The translations under genes were made by a program, and so were the position numbers. Shown here piece by piece: positions 1 to 6,141 of a DNA stretch of 7,978 nucleotides. How positions within the stretch are numbered: the first letter of the stretch is position 1; the number at the start of each line of letters is the position of its first letter. Source of the DNA: Smithellaceae bacterium (lineage in GTDB: Bacteria; Desulfobacterota; Syntrophia; Syntrophales; Smithellaceae); NCBI GenBank assembly GCA_028701435.1, contig JAQVQT010000034.1:1-7978 (forward strand). The letters run 5' to 3'. A model generated the notes under the pieces. That model was given only the letters and a program-made list of their open reading frames with translations, made no database searches and was not told the DNA's origin.

Positions 1-123
1 GTTTCGCGTGGTTTGCGGCTTGTCGGCCACAATGGAAATTTTATCGCCGATAATCGCGTTGAAAAAAGTGGATTTGCCCACATTCGGGCGTCCCAGTATG
101 GCTATGAAACCGGATTTAAACAC
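1..123 (-). CDS. era: GTPase Era, N-terminal part (cut by window edge)
   Basis: Era is a GTP-binding protein that binds the 3' end of 16S rRNA and helps 30S subunit assembly. Only the first 41 codons are here. The translation has the P-loop G1 motif GRPNVGKS at residues 11-18, followed by the Era-typical stretch GDKISIVADKPQTTRN at 26-41, where PQTTR is the G2 region. This stretch separates Era from the related Der and MnmE GTPases. The start is GTG at 123-121, with GGAG seven bases upstream, and the P-loop begins about ten residues in, as usual for Era. It is the last visible gene of the minus-strand cluster mtaB-rnc-radical SAM-era; rnc and era are neighbours in many bacteria. A 95-base inverted repeat separates it from the gene before it. 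The identification is firm; the rest of the protein cannot be judged. Confidence 0.92.
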   Translation of the reverse strand, partial: MFKSGFIAILGRPNVGKSTFFNAIIGDKISIVADKPQTTRN

Positions 124-163
124 AACGGTTCTCCAATCAATGATCTTAGCATCATCACTATTT

Positions 164-258
164 TGTCATCGCGAGGAGCGTAAGCGACGTGGCGATCTCT
201 TTAATATAAATAACTTATGAGATTGCTTCGTTCCGACATGTCGGGACTCGCAATGACA
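164..258. repeat. Intergenic inverted-repeat element (gtcattgcgag family)
   Basis: Two inverted copies of a short element face each other around an AT-rich centre at 200-218. The outer arms are 164-175 and 247-258 (TGTCATYGCGAG and its complement, one mismatch). The inner arms are 192-199 and 219-226 (GCRATCTC and its complement, one mismatch, which could be a G-U pair in RNA). The right half contains a perfect 12-base palindrome, CCGACATGTCGG, at 233-244. From memory, elements starting gtcattgcgag and ending gcaatctc are scattered between genes in many Deltaproteobacteria and other genomes as non-coding, MITE-like or REP-like repeats. It lies between the radical SAM gene stop and the era start, where its transcript could fold into a long hairpin. 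Mobility is inferred, since only one copy is visible here. Confidence 0.7.
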
Positions 259-266
259 GATGTGCA

Positions 267-1370
267 TTATGCAGACGTTTCTTGCTGAATGCCGGGAATA
301 TTGAAGGAAAAAGATTCCCCCGCTCCGGTGTTCAGCGACAAATGCCCGGGAAGTTGACCGCGAGTGAAGTCTATAACGATTTGCGCGCCGGGGTAAAGGT
401 TTTTTATGGTCTGAATGTTTTTGCCGCCAAAACCGCGAAAATGCGACTGGTCGCGTTCCGCGACGGCAAAGCGCAGCATCTTTGCGGTCCGGGGCACGTC
501 TTCAAGCAATTTTTCGATGGCGGAATAAAAAACGGCCGAGTAGACCAGGCTGCCGAAAGAAGGATGCCGGGGACCGGCCAGCACGGCGCCTTCCTGAAGC
601 ATTTCAGGCGTCGGCTGCAGACCGAATCGGATGATGGAAATGCCCGCCGGCGCAAGCGTCTCCCAGGCCAGGCGGCACCAGTCGATGGCCTCCTCCAGAG
701 ACAAAGGCCGGTAGCGGCCCGCCCGGAATTCCTCCGCAAGCGCCGTGTCTCGAAACACCAGAACCGGATGGATGCGCGCCGTATCCGGCCGAAGTTCAAC
801 CGTACGGTTCAGGGTTTGCAAAAAGCTTTCTTTCGTATCGCCGGGCAGCCCCGCCATCAAATGCAGGCCGCAATTCAGCCGTTGAGCTCGAATGCTTTGC
901 ACGGCCCTCACGATCGCCTGTGCGTTGTGTCCCCGGTTTGCGTCACGAAGCACCCGGTCGTTGAAGGACTGAGCGCCGATTTCAATCGTCCGGACGCCGC
1001 CCGCCCGCAGAAATGCCAGTTTCTTTTCGTCGAGCTGGTCCGGTCTTGCGGAGATGCGCATCGCCCCGACCCGTCCCTGCCGAATTTGGTCATGACCCCA
1101 GGCCAAAAGCCGCTCCTGTTCCTCCTCGGGAAGTCCGGTAAAGCTGCCCCCGTAAAAAGCGATTTCCACGCTGCGCGTTTTGTCCCTGTTCCAGCGCAGA
1201 TAGGAGGCGACCTCGGCATCAAAGAAGGATCGGGTGATTTCCGGGGAAAAGTTTCCGGCGGCGATTTCTTCGTTGCAGAAAACGCAGCGCTGCGGACAGC
1301 CACGGTTCATGATGAAGATGGGGATGATCAGAGGTTTGCCGGTCGGCAATGATTCAGACGCCGTTTTCAC
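267..1370 (-). CDS. ELP3-like radical SAM protein
   Basis: Probable radical SAM enzyme of about 367 residues; the exact substrate is unknown. Numbering from the chosen start, the iron-sulfur motif C25-x3-C29-x2-C32 (CPQRCVFC) is preceded by the strand IIPIFI. It is followed by FYGGSFTG at about 72-79, the glycine-rich SAM-binding motif typical of the ELP3/YhcC-like group. IEIGAQSFND (129-138) and LMAGLPGDT (171-179) match core strands of the barrel. No GNAT acetyltransferase domain is present, so it is not a full Elp3 tRNA-modifying enzyme. The frame stays open upstream to an ATG at 1490, but that extension is a lysine/arginine-rich read-through of the rnc 3' end. I prefer GTG at 1370-1368, with GGGAAAG about eight bases upstream, overlapping rnc by 17 bases. 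TTG at 1349 is an alternative. A third candidate, ATG at 1310, leaves only four residues before the first cysteine and looks too short. Confidence 0.85.
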   Translation of the reverse strand: MKTASESLPTGKPLIIPIFIMNRGCPQRCVFCNEEIAAGNFSPEITRSFFDAEVASYLRWNRDKTRSVEIAFYGGSFTGLPEEEQERLLAWGHDQIRQGRVGAMRISARPDQLDEKKLAFLRAGGVRTIEIGAQSFNDRVLRDANRGHNAQAIVRAVQSIRAQRLNCGLHLMAGLPGDTKESFLQTLNRTVELRPDTARIHPVLVFRDTALAEEFRAGRYRPLSLEEAIDWCRLAWETLAPAGISIIRFGLQPTPEMLQEGAVLAGPRHPSFGSLVYSAVFYSAIEKLLEDVPRTAKMLRFAVAERDQSHFRGFGGKNIQTIKNLYPGAQIVIDFTRGQLPGHLSLNTGAGESFSFNIPGIQQETSA

Positions 1371-2070
1371 TGTGCAAACTTTCCCAGGCTTTTTGCGCCG
1401 CCTGCTTTTGCGCTTCTTTTTTGCTTTTTCCGCGGCCGATCTGCCGGATGTCGTCCCCGATGACGACTTCCATTTCAAAGATTTTTTCATGGTCGGGGCC
1501 GCTTTCGGAAAGCAGTGTATAGAGCGGCGCGGCTTTGTACTTCTTCTGACAAATTTCCTGCAGGGCTGTTTTATAATCCAGACTTTGCAGGGCGATCGCC
1601 TCGTCCTTCATCAGAGGCTTCATCAGCCGTTTCATCAGCGTCTTGGTTTTGCTGAAGCTTGAATCCAGATAGATCGCGGCAATGACCGCCTCCAGCGCGT
1701 TGGCCAGCAGCGACTCTTTGGCGCGTCCGCCGGAATGTTCTTCTCCCCGGCCCAAGAGCAGGCAATCTCCCAGACCCAGTTGCGCAGCCAGATCGGCCAG
1801 TGGTTTTTCATTGACCAGCGCGGAGCGGATTTTGGAAAGCGTGCCTTCGTCGAAATCGGCGTGTTTTTTCATCAGAAGGTCGCTCACGCAAAGCCCCAGG
1901 ACCGCGTCACCCAGAAATTCAAGTCTTTCATTGTCCTCGCCGCCTGACTGGGGATTTTCGTTGACGTAAGAGCGGTGCGTCAAAGCGGTGGAAAGCAGCT
2001 CCGGATTGCGAAAGGCATAGGAAAGCTTTTCCTGAAGATCCGTTAATTGTTTGATCCTGTCGTTATTCAT
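1354..2070 (-). CDS. rnc: Ribonuclease III
   Basis: Ribonuclease III cleaves double-stranded RNA and matures 16S/23S rRNA precursors; it acts as a homodimer with Mg2+. The 238-residue protein has the usual layout and length. The N-terminal nuclease domain carries the signature NERLEFLGDAV at 47-57, giving acidic residues E48, E51 and D55, and E127 within the later motif LLANALEAV. The double-stranded RNA-binding domain spans about 165-233 and ends in the basic helix KSKKEAQKQAAQKA. One metal-site position differs from E. coli: N124 stands where E. coli has D114. Asn occurs at this position in other bacterial RNases III, as far as I recall, so this need not inactivate it. The ATG at 2070 overlaps the end of mtaB by 8 bases with AGGG six bases upstream, suggesting translational coupling. 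Confidence 0.97.
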   Translation of the reverse strand: MNNDRIKQLTDLQEKLSYAFRNPELLSTALTHRSYVNENPQSGGEDNERLEFLGDAVLGLCVSDLLMKKHADFDEGTLSKIRSALVNEKPLADLAAQLGLGDCLLLGRGEEHSGGRAKESLLANALEAVIAAIYLDSSFSKTKTLMKRLMKPLMKDEAIALQSLDYKTALQEICQKKYKAAPLYTLLSESGPDHEKIFEMEVVIGDDIRQIGRGKSKKEAQKQAAQKAWESLHSENGV

Positions 2071-3373
2071 CCAAAACCCTGCCGGTCAGTTTGCCGTCCC
2101 GAAACCGTTCTATTTTGACGTTGACGACTGTATTTACTAGAGAAGCGTGGGATTTGTCCAGCAGAACCGGAAGATAGTTGTGTGAAAAACCTTTGGCGAG
2201 GCCGGTTATTTTGTCCCGGGTCTGTTCCACCAGCACCGGCAGTGTTTTTCCCAGAAACCGGCGGGCGAAGGCTTCCCTTTTTTTCGCGCCAACCTCCCGC
2301 AGGATTGCGGCACGTTCTTTTTTGATTTTTTCCGGAACCTTCGGATGGATCGCCAGGGCTGCCGTTCCGGGTCTTTCCGAATAGGGGAAAATATGCAGAT
2401 AGGCAGCGGGAAGCTTTCCCAGCAGCTCCACCGTGTGGCGGAATTCCTTTTCCCCTTCGCCGGGAAATCCAACCAGAACGTCTATTCCGATCGCGGCATC
2501 GGCCCAGGTCCGGGTCACCCGGTCGAGCAGATCGCGATAGAAAGCCGTGTCGTAGCGGCGCTTCATGCTTTTTAGAATGTCGTCATCGCCGCTTTGCAGG
2601 GGGATATGCAGATGCGGGCAGAGATTCCGGTAATGTCCCGACAGCGCCAGAAGCTCGTCCGATATTTCGTTGGGCTCGATGGAGCTGAGCCGGAATCTGG
2701 CGGTCGGGTTTTGCGACAACAGGCCCACGAGCGCAGAAGTCAGGCTGGTTGCGGGCTTCAGATCACGTCCATAGTCTCCGAGGTGAATGCCGGTGAGAAC
2801 GATTTCCCGGAATCCTTGAGTGATGAAATTCCGGGCGCCGTCCAGCACGCCGGAAAGCGGCAGGCTGCGGCTGGGGCCGCGGGCAAACGGCACGATGCAG
2901 TAGCTGCAAAAGGCGTCGCATCCGTCCTGAATCTTGAAAAAAGCACGGGTTCGTCCCGTCAGTATGGCCGTTGGGGCGTAAGGGAAACGGCGCTGCCGGC
3001 GGATATCGTCGGCCAGAATCCGCGGCGAGCCGGGGGCCGGACGGGAAAGCAGTTCGGGAATGTCATGCTTATGGTCATTGCCCACCACACAGGCAACGCC
3101 TTCGATGGCGGCCAGCGTTCGGGGCTCCGTCTGCGCGTAGCAGCCGGTCACAATGATGCGGGCAAGGGGGTTTTTTCTCAGCGCCCTGCGGATGAGCTGG
3201 CGCGCCTGAAAGTCGGCAAACGCGGTGACGGTGCAGGTGTTGATCACGTAGGCGTCGGCAAAAGCGCTAAACGGCACCAGGGAAAAACCGGCGGATTGCA
3301 GGTTTTCCGCCAGCGCCGCGGAATCGCATTGATTGACCTTGCATCCCAGTGTGGTGAGACCGACTTTCAGCAT
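2063..3373 (-). CDS. mtaB: tRNA t6A37 methylthiotransferase MtaB
   Basis: Radical SAM enzyme that adds a methylthio group to N6-threonylcarbamoyladenosine at position 37 of tRNAs reading ANN codons, making ms2t6A. All three domains of the MiaB/RimO/MtaB family are present in 436 residues. The N-terminal UPF0004 domain has cluster cysteines C11, C47 and C78. The radical SAM core has C152, C156 and C159 (CDAFCSYC). A C-terminal TRAM domain spans about 375-434. The N-terminus LTTLGCKVNQCDS and the motif GCDAFCSYCIVPFARG favour MtaB over MiaB or RimO. The frame is open to an ATG at 3442, but ATG at 3373 has AAGGA seven bases upstream and gives the family-typical start, so I use it. It is the first gene of the minus-strand cluster and overlaps rnc by 8 bases. 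Confidence 0.94.
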   Translation of the reverse strand: MLKVGLTTLGCKVNQCDSAALAENLQSAGFSLVPFSAFADAYVINTCTVTAFADFQARQLIRRALRKNPLARIIVTGCYAQTEPRTLAAIEGVACVVGNDHKHDIPELLSRPAPGSPRILADDIRRQRRFPYAPTAILTGRTRAFFKIQDGCDAFCSYCIVPFARGPSRSLPLSGVLDGARNFITQGFREIVLTGIHLGDYGRDLKPATSLTSALVGLLSQNPTARFRLSSIEPNEISDELLALSGHYRNLCPHLHIPLQSGDDDILKSMKRRYDTAFYRDLLDRVTRTWADAAIGIDVLVGFPGEGEKEFRHTVELLGKLPAAYLHIFPYSERPGTAALAIHPKVPEKIKKERAAILREVGAKKREAFARRFLGKTLPVLVEQTRDKITGLAKGFSHNYLPVLLDKSHASLVNTVVNVKIERFRDGKLTGRVLDE

Positions 3374-3404
3374 CGTTGCTTCCTTATCGTATTGGACAGG
3401 CATG

Positions 3405-3433
3405 TATTTACGGGGCAACCTGTTCCCTGTCAA
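3405..3433 (-). promoter_or_regulatory. Candidate sigma-70 promoter for mtaB-rnc cluster
   Basis: Reading the minus strand, a perfect -35 box TTGACA (3433-3428) is followed after 17 bases by TAAATA (3410-3405), a weak -10 match (3 of 6). The predicted transcript start near 3398 leaves a leader of about 25 bases before the mtaB ATG with its AAGGA site. A second TTGACA at 3461-3456 on the same strand has no convincing -10 partner. Position and spacing support the call; the poor -10 lowers it. Confidence 0.4.
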
Positions 3434-3471
3434 GACAAACAAAAATAGATTTTATTGTCAAAATGAGCTAC

Positions 3472-3500
3472 ATCCCCTCTACGCAAAACGGAAAGGGGAT
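3472..3500 (+). promoter_or_regulatory. Hairpin that could sequester the ribosome binding site
   Basis: ATCCCCT at 3472-3478 is a perfect complement of AGGGGAT at 3494-3500, with a 15-base loop. The right arm is the ribosome binding site of the membrane-protein gene that starts at 3505. If the transcript starts upstream of 3472, the site could be masked by pairing. The seven-base match is seen in the sequence; a regulatory role is inference. Confidence 0.35.
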
Positions 3501-3504
3501 TTGA

Positions 3505-3915
3505 ATGATGGACGCTTTGTTTTCCTTTTTTACGGCGCATCCGACGGTTTTTACGCTTCTGACGATTTTTATCATCATCGCCATTCTTTACTTTATCCTA
3601 AGCAAATTCATCAAATTGGCCGTTCTTCTGCTTATTGTGATTCTGCTGGCGGGCGGAGCGAACCTGCTTTCGGACCCCGCATCGATGCCGGGCAAAATCA
3701 AGCAAAATGCCCAGACCTTCATTACCGGCGGAAAGCAGATATGGCATACGGTCAGCGGCCTCTGGAAGGATGCAAACGACATCGCTGACCGGGTGCAGAA
3801 AGCCCCGGAGGAAATCAATGCATCGCTGAAAACAGCGAAGGAAAAAACAGGAAAGAGCGGCGATTCCGTGAACAGAAAAAAGAGCGTTCCGGAAAAGCAT
3901 CCGGCCGCTAAGTGA
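3505..3915 (+). CDS. Small membrane protein, function unknown
   Basis: I do not recognise a family. The 136-residue product begins with two strongly hydrophobic segments, about 14-33 and 37-54. They are separated by the short basic turn SKFIK, so they probably form a two-helix hairpin in the inner membrane. From about residue 60 the protein is polar, with a probably helical stretch (62-115) and a lysine-rich tail ending KKSVPEKHPAAK. By the positive-inside rule, the charged loop suggests that the turn faces the cytoplasm, which would put both ends outside; this is uncertain because the tail is also basic. The start is the first of two adjacent ATGs (3505 and 3508), with AAAGGGGAT upstream. 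It is transcribed away from mtaB, and its stop lies inside the end of the convergent DUF1846 gene, an 8-base tail-to-tail overlap. Codon use resembles the neighbours, so I treat it as a real gene. Confidence 0.75.
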   Translation: MMDALFSFFTAHPTVFTLLTIFIIIAILYFILSKFIKLAVLLLIVILLAGGANLLSDPASMPGKIKQNAQTFITGGKQIWHTVSGLWKDANDIADRVQKAPEEINASLKTAKEKTGKSGDSVNRKKSVPEKHPAAK

Positions 3916-5428
3916 TAAAAAGATCGTTGGTCGAAAAATTCGGGTCGCTGGTCAGATTGACGCCGATGCGCCTCAAGCCCGCTTCGTCTCCGGGCGTGGG
4001 GATGTAGGTCATATGCACTTCACAGTTTTGCAACTCCTTTAATTTTTCGAGGGCGAGCTCCGCCGCGGGATTCGTCGTAGCGCTGATGCTCAGCGCGATG
4101 AGCGCCTCTTCCAGATCGAGGCTGACGTTTTTTTCGTTTAAGATCTCCGTTTTCAGCTTGCCGATGGAATCCGTGATGCTGGCCGGCAGCAGCTTGATTT
4201 TAGCGGGAATATCCGCCAGATGTTTGATGGCATGGATGACCATGCTGGAGGCGGCGTGCATGAGCGGAGAGTTGCTGCCGGTGATGATCGAACCGTCTTT
4301 GAGTTGGATGGCCGCGCCGCAGAAAATGCCTTCGTTTCCCTTTTCCCGCTCCATCGCCTCCTGGGCCGCCTGCCGCGCCGGAACCACCACTTGCCGATCC
4401 TCCGGCTTCAGGTTGAAGTTGTTGAGAAACAGCTCCACGCGTTGAACCGTTTCTTTATCGGAAAAACCCATGGCGTATTCGCAGCGATACCGGAAGTAGC
4501 GGCGAATGATTTCCTGTTTGGATGCCTCTTTCGCTACATCGTCGTTCGTGATGGCGAATCCGGCGCGGTTGACGCCCATGTCCGTAGGCGACTTGTAAAA
4601 AGACGGTACGCCGGTGATTTTCTCGAGAATCCGCCTCAGCACGGGAAAAACTTCCACGTCGCGGTTGTAGTTGACTTTGGCTTCGCCGTAGGCTTCCAGG
4701 TGAAACGGGTCGATCTGGTTGAAATCGCGGATGTCGGCGGTGGCCGCTTCATAGGCGACGTTGACCGGATGTTTGAGCGGCAGGTTCCAGATGGGAAAGG
4801 TTTCAAACTTGGCGTAGCCGGATTTCACGCCGCGTTTGTAGTCGTGATAGAGCTGGGACAGGCACGTGGCCAGTTTTCCGCTGCCCGGACCCGGTCCCGT
4901 GACGATCACCAGCGGCTTTTCGGTGGGAATGTAATCGTTGACGCCGTATCCTTCGTCACTGACGATCATGTCCACGTTGGTCGGGTAGCCTTTCGTGAAC
5001 CGGTGCGTGAAAACCCGGATCCCCCGGCGCTCCAGCTTGTTTTTAAACAGGACGGCGGAAGGCTGATTTTCAAAGCGGGTGATGACGACGCCCATCACGT
5101 TGATATTCCAGCCGCGCAGGTCGTCGATCAGTTTCATCGCGTCCGTATCGTAGGTGATGCCGAAATCCGCCCTGATTTTTTTCCGCTCGATGTCTCCCGC
5201 ATAGATGCAAAGCAGAATATCCGCCCGGTCTTTCAGCTCCTTGATGAGCCGCATTTTGACGTTGGGATCGTAGCCGGGCAGCACGCGGGCGGCGTGGTAG
5301 TCGTAGAGCAGTTTCCCGCCGAATTCCAGATAGAGTTTGTTGTTGAATCTTTCGACGCGCTTCAGGATTTCCGCGGTCTGCTCGGTGATGTATTTTTCGT
5401 TGTCGAATCCTTTTTGGCCTGTGTTCAT
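3908..5428 (-). CDS. DUF1846/UPF0371 family protein
   Basis: Conserved protein of 506 residues, the full length normal for the DUF1846 (UPF0371) family, whose biochemical role is not established to my knowledge. Family-typical stretches are GFDNEKY at 7-13, LYLEFGGKL at 32-40 followed by YDYHAARVLPG, and KGYPTNVDMIVSDEGYG at 146-162. Next comes TGPGPGSGK at 177-185, a glycine-rich loop resembling a phosphate-binding site, and then the strongly conserved block around FPIWNLPLKHPVN (211-223) and NYNRDVEVFPV (253-263). The loop suggests nucleotide binding, but this is inference. The ATG at 5428 has AAAGG six bases upstream. It lies downstream of the ferredoxin gene on the same strand, but a terminator-like hairpin separates them, so it probably has its own promoter, which I could not place. 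No truncation or frameshift is seen. Confidence 0.93.
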   Translation of the reverse strand: MNTGQKGFDNEKYITEQTAEILKRVERFNNKLYLEFGGKLLYDYHAARVLPGYDPNVKMRLIKELKDRADILLCIYAGDIERKKIRADFGITYDTDAMKLIDDLRGWNINVMGVVITRFENQPSAVLFKNKLERRGIRVFTHRFTKGYPTNVDMIVSDEGYGVNDYIPTEKPLVIVTGPGPGSGKLATCLSQLYHDYKRGVKSGYAKFETFPIWNLPLKHPVNVAYEAATADIRDFNQIDPFHLEAYGEAKVNYNRDVEVFPVLRRILEKITGVPSFYKSPTDMGVNRAGFAITNDDVAKEASKQEIIRRYFRYRCEYAMGFSDKETVQRVELFLNNFNLKPEDRQVVVPARQAAQEAMEREKGNEGIFCGAAIQLKDGSIITGSNSPLMHAASSMVIHAIKHLADIPAKIKLLPASITDSIGKLKTEILNEKNVSLDLEEALIALSISATTNPAAELALEKLKELQNCEVHMTYIPTPGDEAGLRRIGVNLTSDPNFSTNDLFIT

Positions 5429-5545
5429 GAGTGACCTTTCTAAAGCCGAATGCTTTTATCCGGAAAACAAATGCTCAAGCAGAGAACCTTCATGGATGTT
5501 CATCAATGCGGGTTTGTTTCATACATCAAATGGTCGTTTTTATCC

Positions 5546-5583
5546 AAAAGAAAATGACGAAAGTCCGTAGAAAATTTCGTCAT
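5546..5583 (-). terminator. Intrinsic terminator after the NIL-ferredoxin gene
   Basis: On the minus strand a perfect nine-base stem, ATGACGAAA (5583-5575) with TTTCGTCAT (5562-5554), closes a 12-base loop. It is followed directly by a T-rich run, TTTTCTTTT counting the last stem base (5554-5546). It starts 28 bases past the TAA of the ferredoxin gene, the usual place for a rho-independent terminator. The stem is only moderately GC-rich, so it may be leaky. Confidence 0.6.
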
Positions 5584-5611
5584 GGAGCGGGAAGTCCGTG
5601 AGATTGTCGGG

Positions 5612-6022
5612 TTACAACAAATTGATTTCCATGGCCCGGACGGGGCAGGCGGAAACACAAAGTTCGCAGCCGTTGCACTTTTCAGGGTCAAACAGGACTT
5701 TTTGTGTCTGCTTTTCAAAGGATAAGGCGCCGGTCGGGCAAAATCCGGTGCATGCGCCGCAATGCACGCATTTTTCGTTGTTCTGAAACACGCTTTTGGA
5801 AAGCGCCTCCACCTGCAGCCCCATTTCCTTGAGGAAACGGACGCCGCGGTCAAAATCCTCCTTTTGCCCGGATAATTCCAAAACAATCACGCCTTCGCGG
5901 CGCGGGAAAATCCTTGCTTTCAGAATGTTAAAGACAAGGTTGTGCTTTTGGGCCAGAAGGTAGATGACGGGCTGCTGGACGATCTCCGGCGTATAGCGAA
6001 TGACTATCTTTTTCGAGTACAT
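5612..6022 (-). CDS. NIL domain plus two-[4Fe-4S] ferredoxin protein
   Basis: A 136-residue protein with two parts. Residues 1-75 fit the NIL domain (KKIVIRYTPEIVQQPVIYLLAQKHNL at the front, then VIVLELSG), a small ligand-binding fold also found at the end of MetN methionine importers. Residues 80-130 form a bacterial-type double ferredoxin with C85, C88, C91, C95 and C116, C119, C122, C126, each CxxCxxCxxxCP, for two [4Fe-4S] clusters. Fusions of this kind are common in methanogens and anaerobic Deltaproteobacteria. In methanogens one has been linked to sulfide assimilation into homocysteine together with a DUF39 protein. No DUF39 gene is in view, so that role is only a possibility. The gene has its own promoter (6057-6085). 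The only Shine-Dalgarno-like sequence, AGGTG, lies about 14 bases before the ATG across a T-rich run, which is longer than usual. Confidence 0.92.
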   Translation of the reverse strand: MYSKKIVIRYTPEIVQQPVIYLLAQKHNLVFNILKARIFPRREGVIVLELSGQKEDFDRGVRFLKEMGLQVEALSKSVFQNNEKCVHCGACTGFCPTGALSFEKQTQKVLFDPEKCNGCELCVSACPVRAMEINLL

Positions 6023-6056
6023 AGCAAAAAAATGAACACCTTTTTACGTTGGCGGC

Positions 6057-6085
6057 ATGTTAAGAGATGCAAAGCGTAATGTCAA
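6057..6085 (-). promoter_or_regulatory. Sigma-70 promoter of the NIL-ferredoxin gene
   Basis: On the minus strand, TTGACA (6085-6080, perfect) is followed after 17 bases by TAACAT (6062-6057, 4 of 6 matches). Transcription would start near 6050, giving a leader of about 28 bases. The spacing is ideal and the site sits in the gap after phaR, so the ferredoxin gene can be expressed separately from phaR. Confidence 0.6.
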
Positions 6086-6090
6086 GGAAT

Positions 6091-6110
6091 AGTTGCGCCG
6101 TGTTGCGCCG
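6091..6110. repeat. Short tandem repeat, two copies of GTTGCGCCG
   Basis: GTTGCGCCG occurs at 6092-6100 and again at 6102-6110, between phaR and the promoter of the ferredoxin gene and just upstream of its -35 box. It could be a paired activator site or chance; nothing else supports a function. Confidence 0.3.
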
Positions 6111-6134
6111 CCGCATCTTCCATTCGTCGGCGGC
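6107..6134 (-). terminator. GC hairpin after phaR, possible weak terminator
   Basis: GCCGCCG (6107-6113) and CGGCGGC (6128-6134) form a perfect seven-base stem around a 14-base loop, starting 8 bases past the phaR stop codon on the minus strand. There is no T run after it, so it may only stabilise the 3' end or act with Rho rather than as an intrinsic terminator. Confidence 0.3.
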
Positions 6135-6141
6135 TTTGACT

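Noticed and set aside
8..220. 70-codon plus-strand frame at the left edge
   Set aside because: It is antisense to the well-identified era start and runs through the intergenic repeat; its product has no recognisable features.
164..258. CRISPR array or integron attachment site
   Set aside because: There are only two copies in inverted orientation, no regular spacers, and no cas or integrase gene nearby.
282..1352. 356-codon plus-strand frame
   Set aside because: It is the antisense shadow of the radical SAM gene, whose motifs are unmistakable. The product is rich in R, G and Q and has no domain.
1371..1490. Lysine/arginine-rich N-terminal extension of the radical SAM protein
   Set aside because: It reads the rnc double-stranded RNA-binding region in another frame, and relatives start just before the IIPIF strand.
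2594..3448. 284-codon plus-strand frame
   Set aside because: Antisense to mtaB, including its cluster-binding cysteines; no ribosome site or domain.
4220..5434. 404-codon plus-strand frame
   Set aside because: It lies antisense to the whole DUF1846 gene, which is strongly conserved. The V/D/H-rich translation is typical of an antisense shadow.
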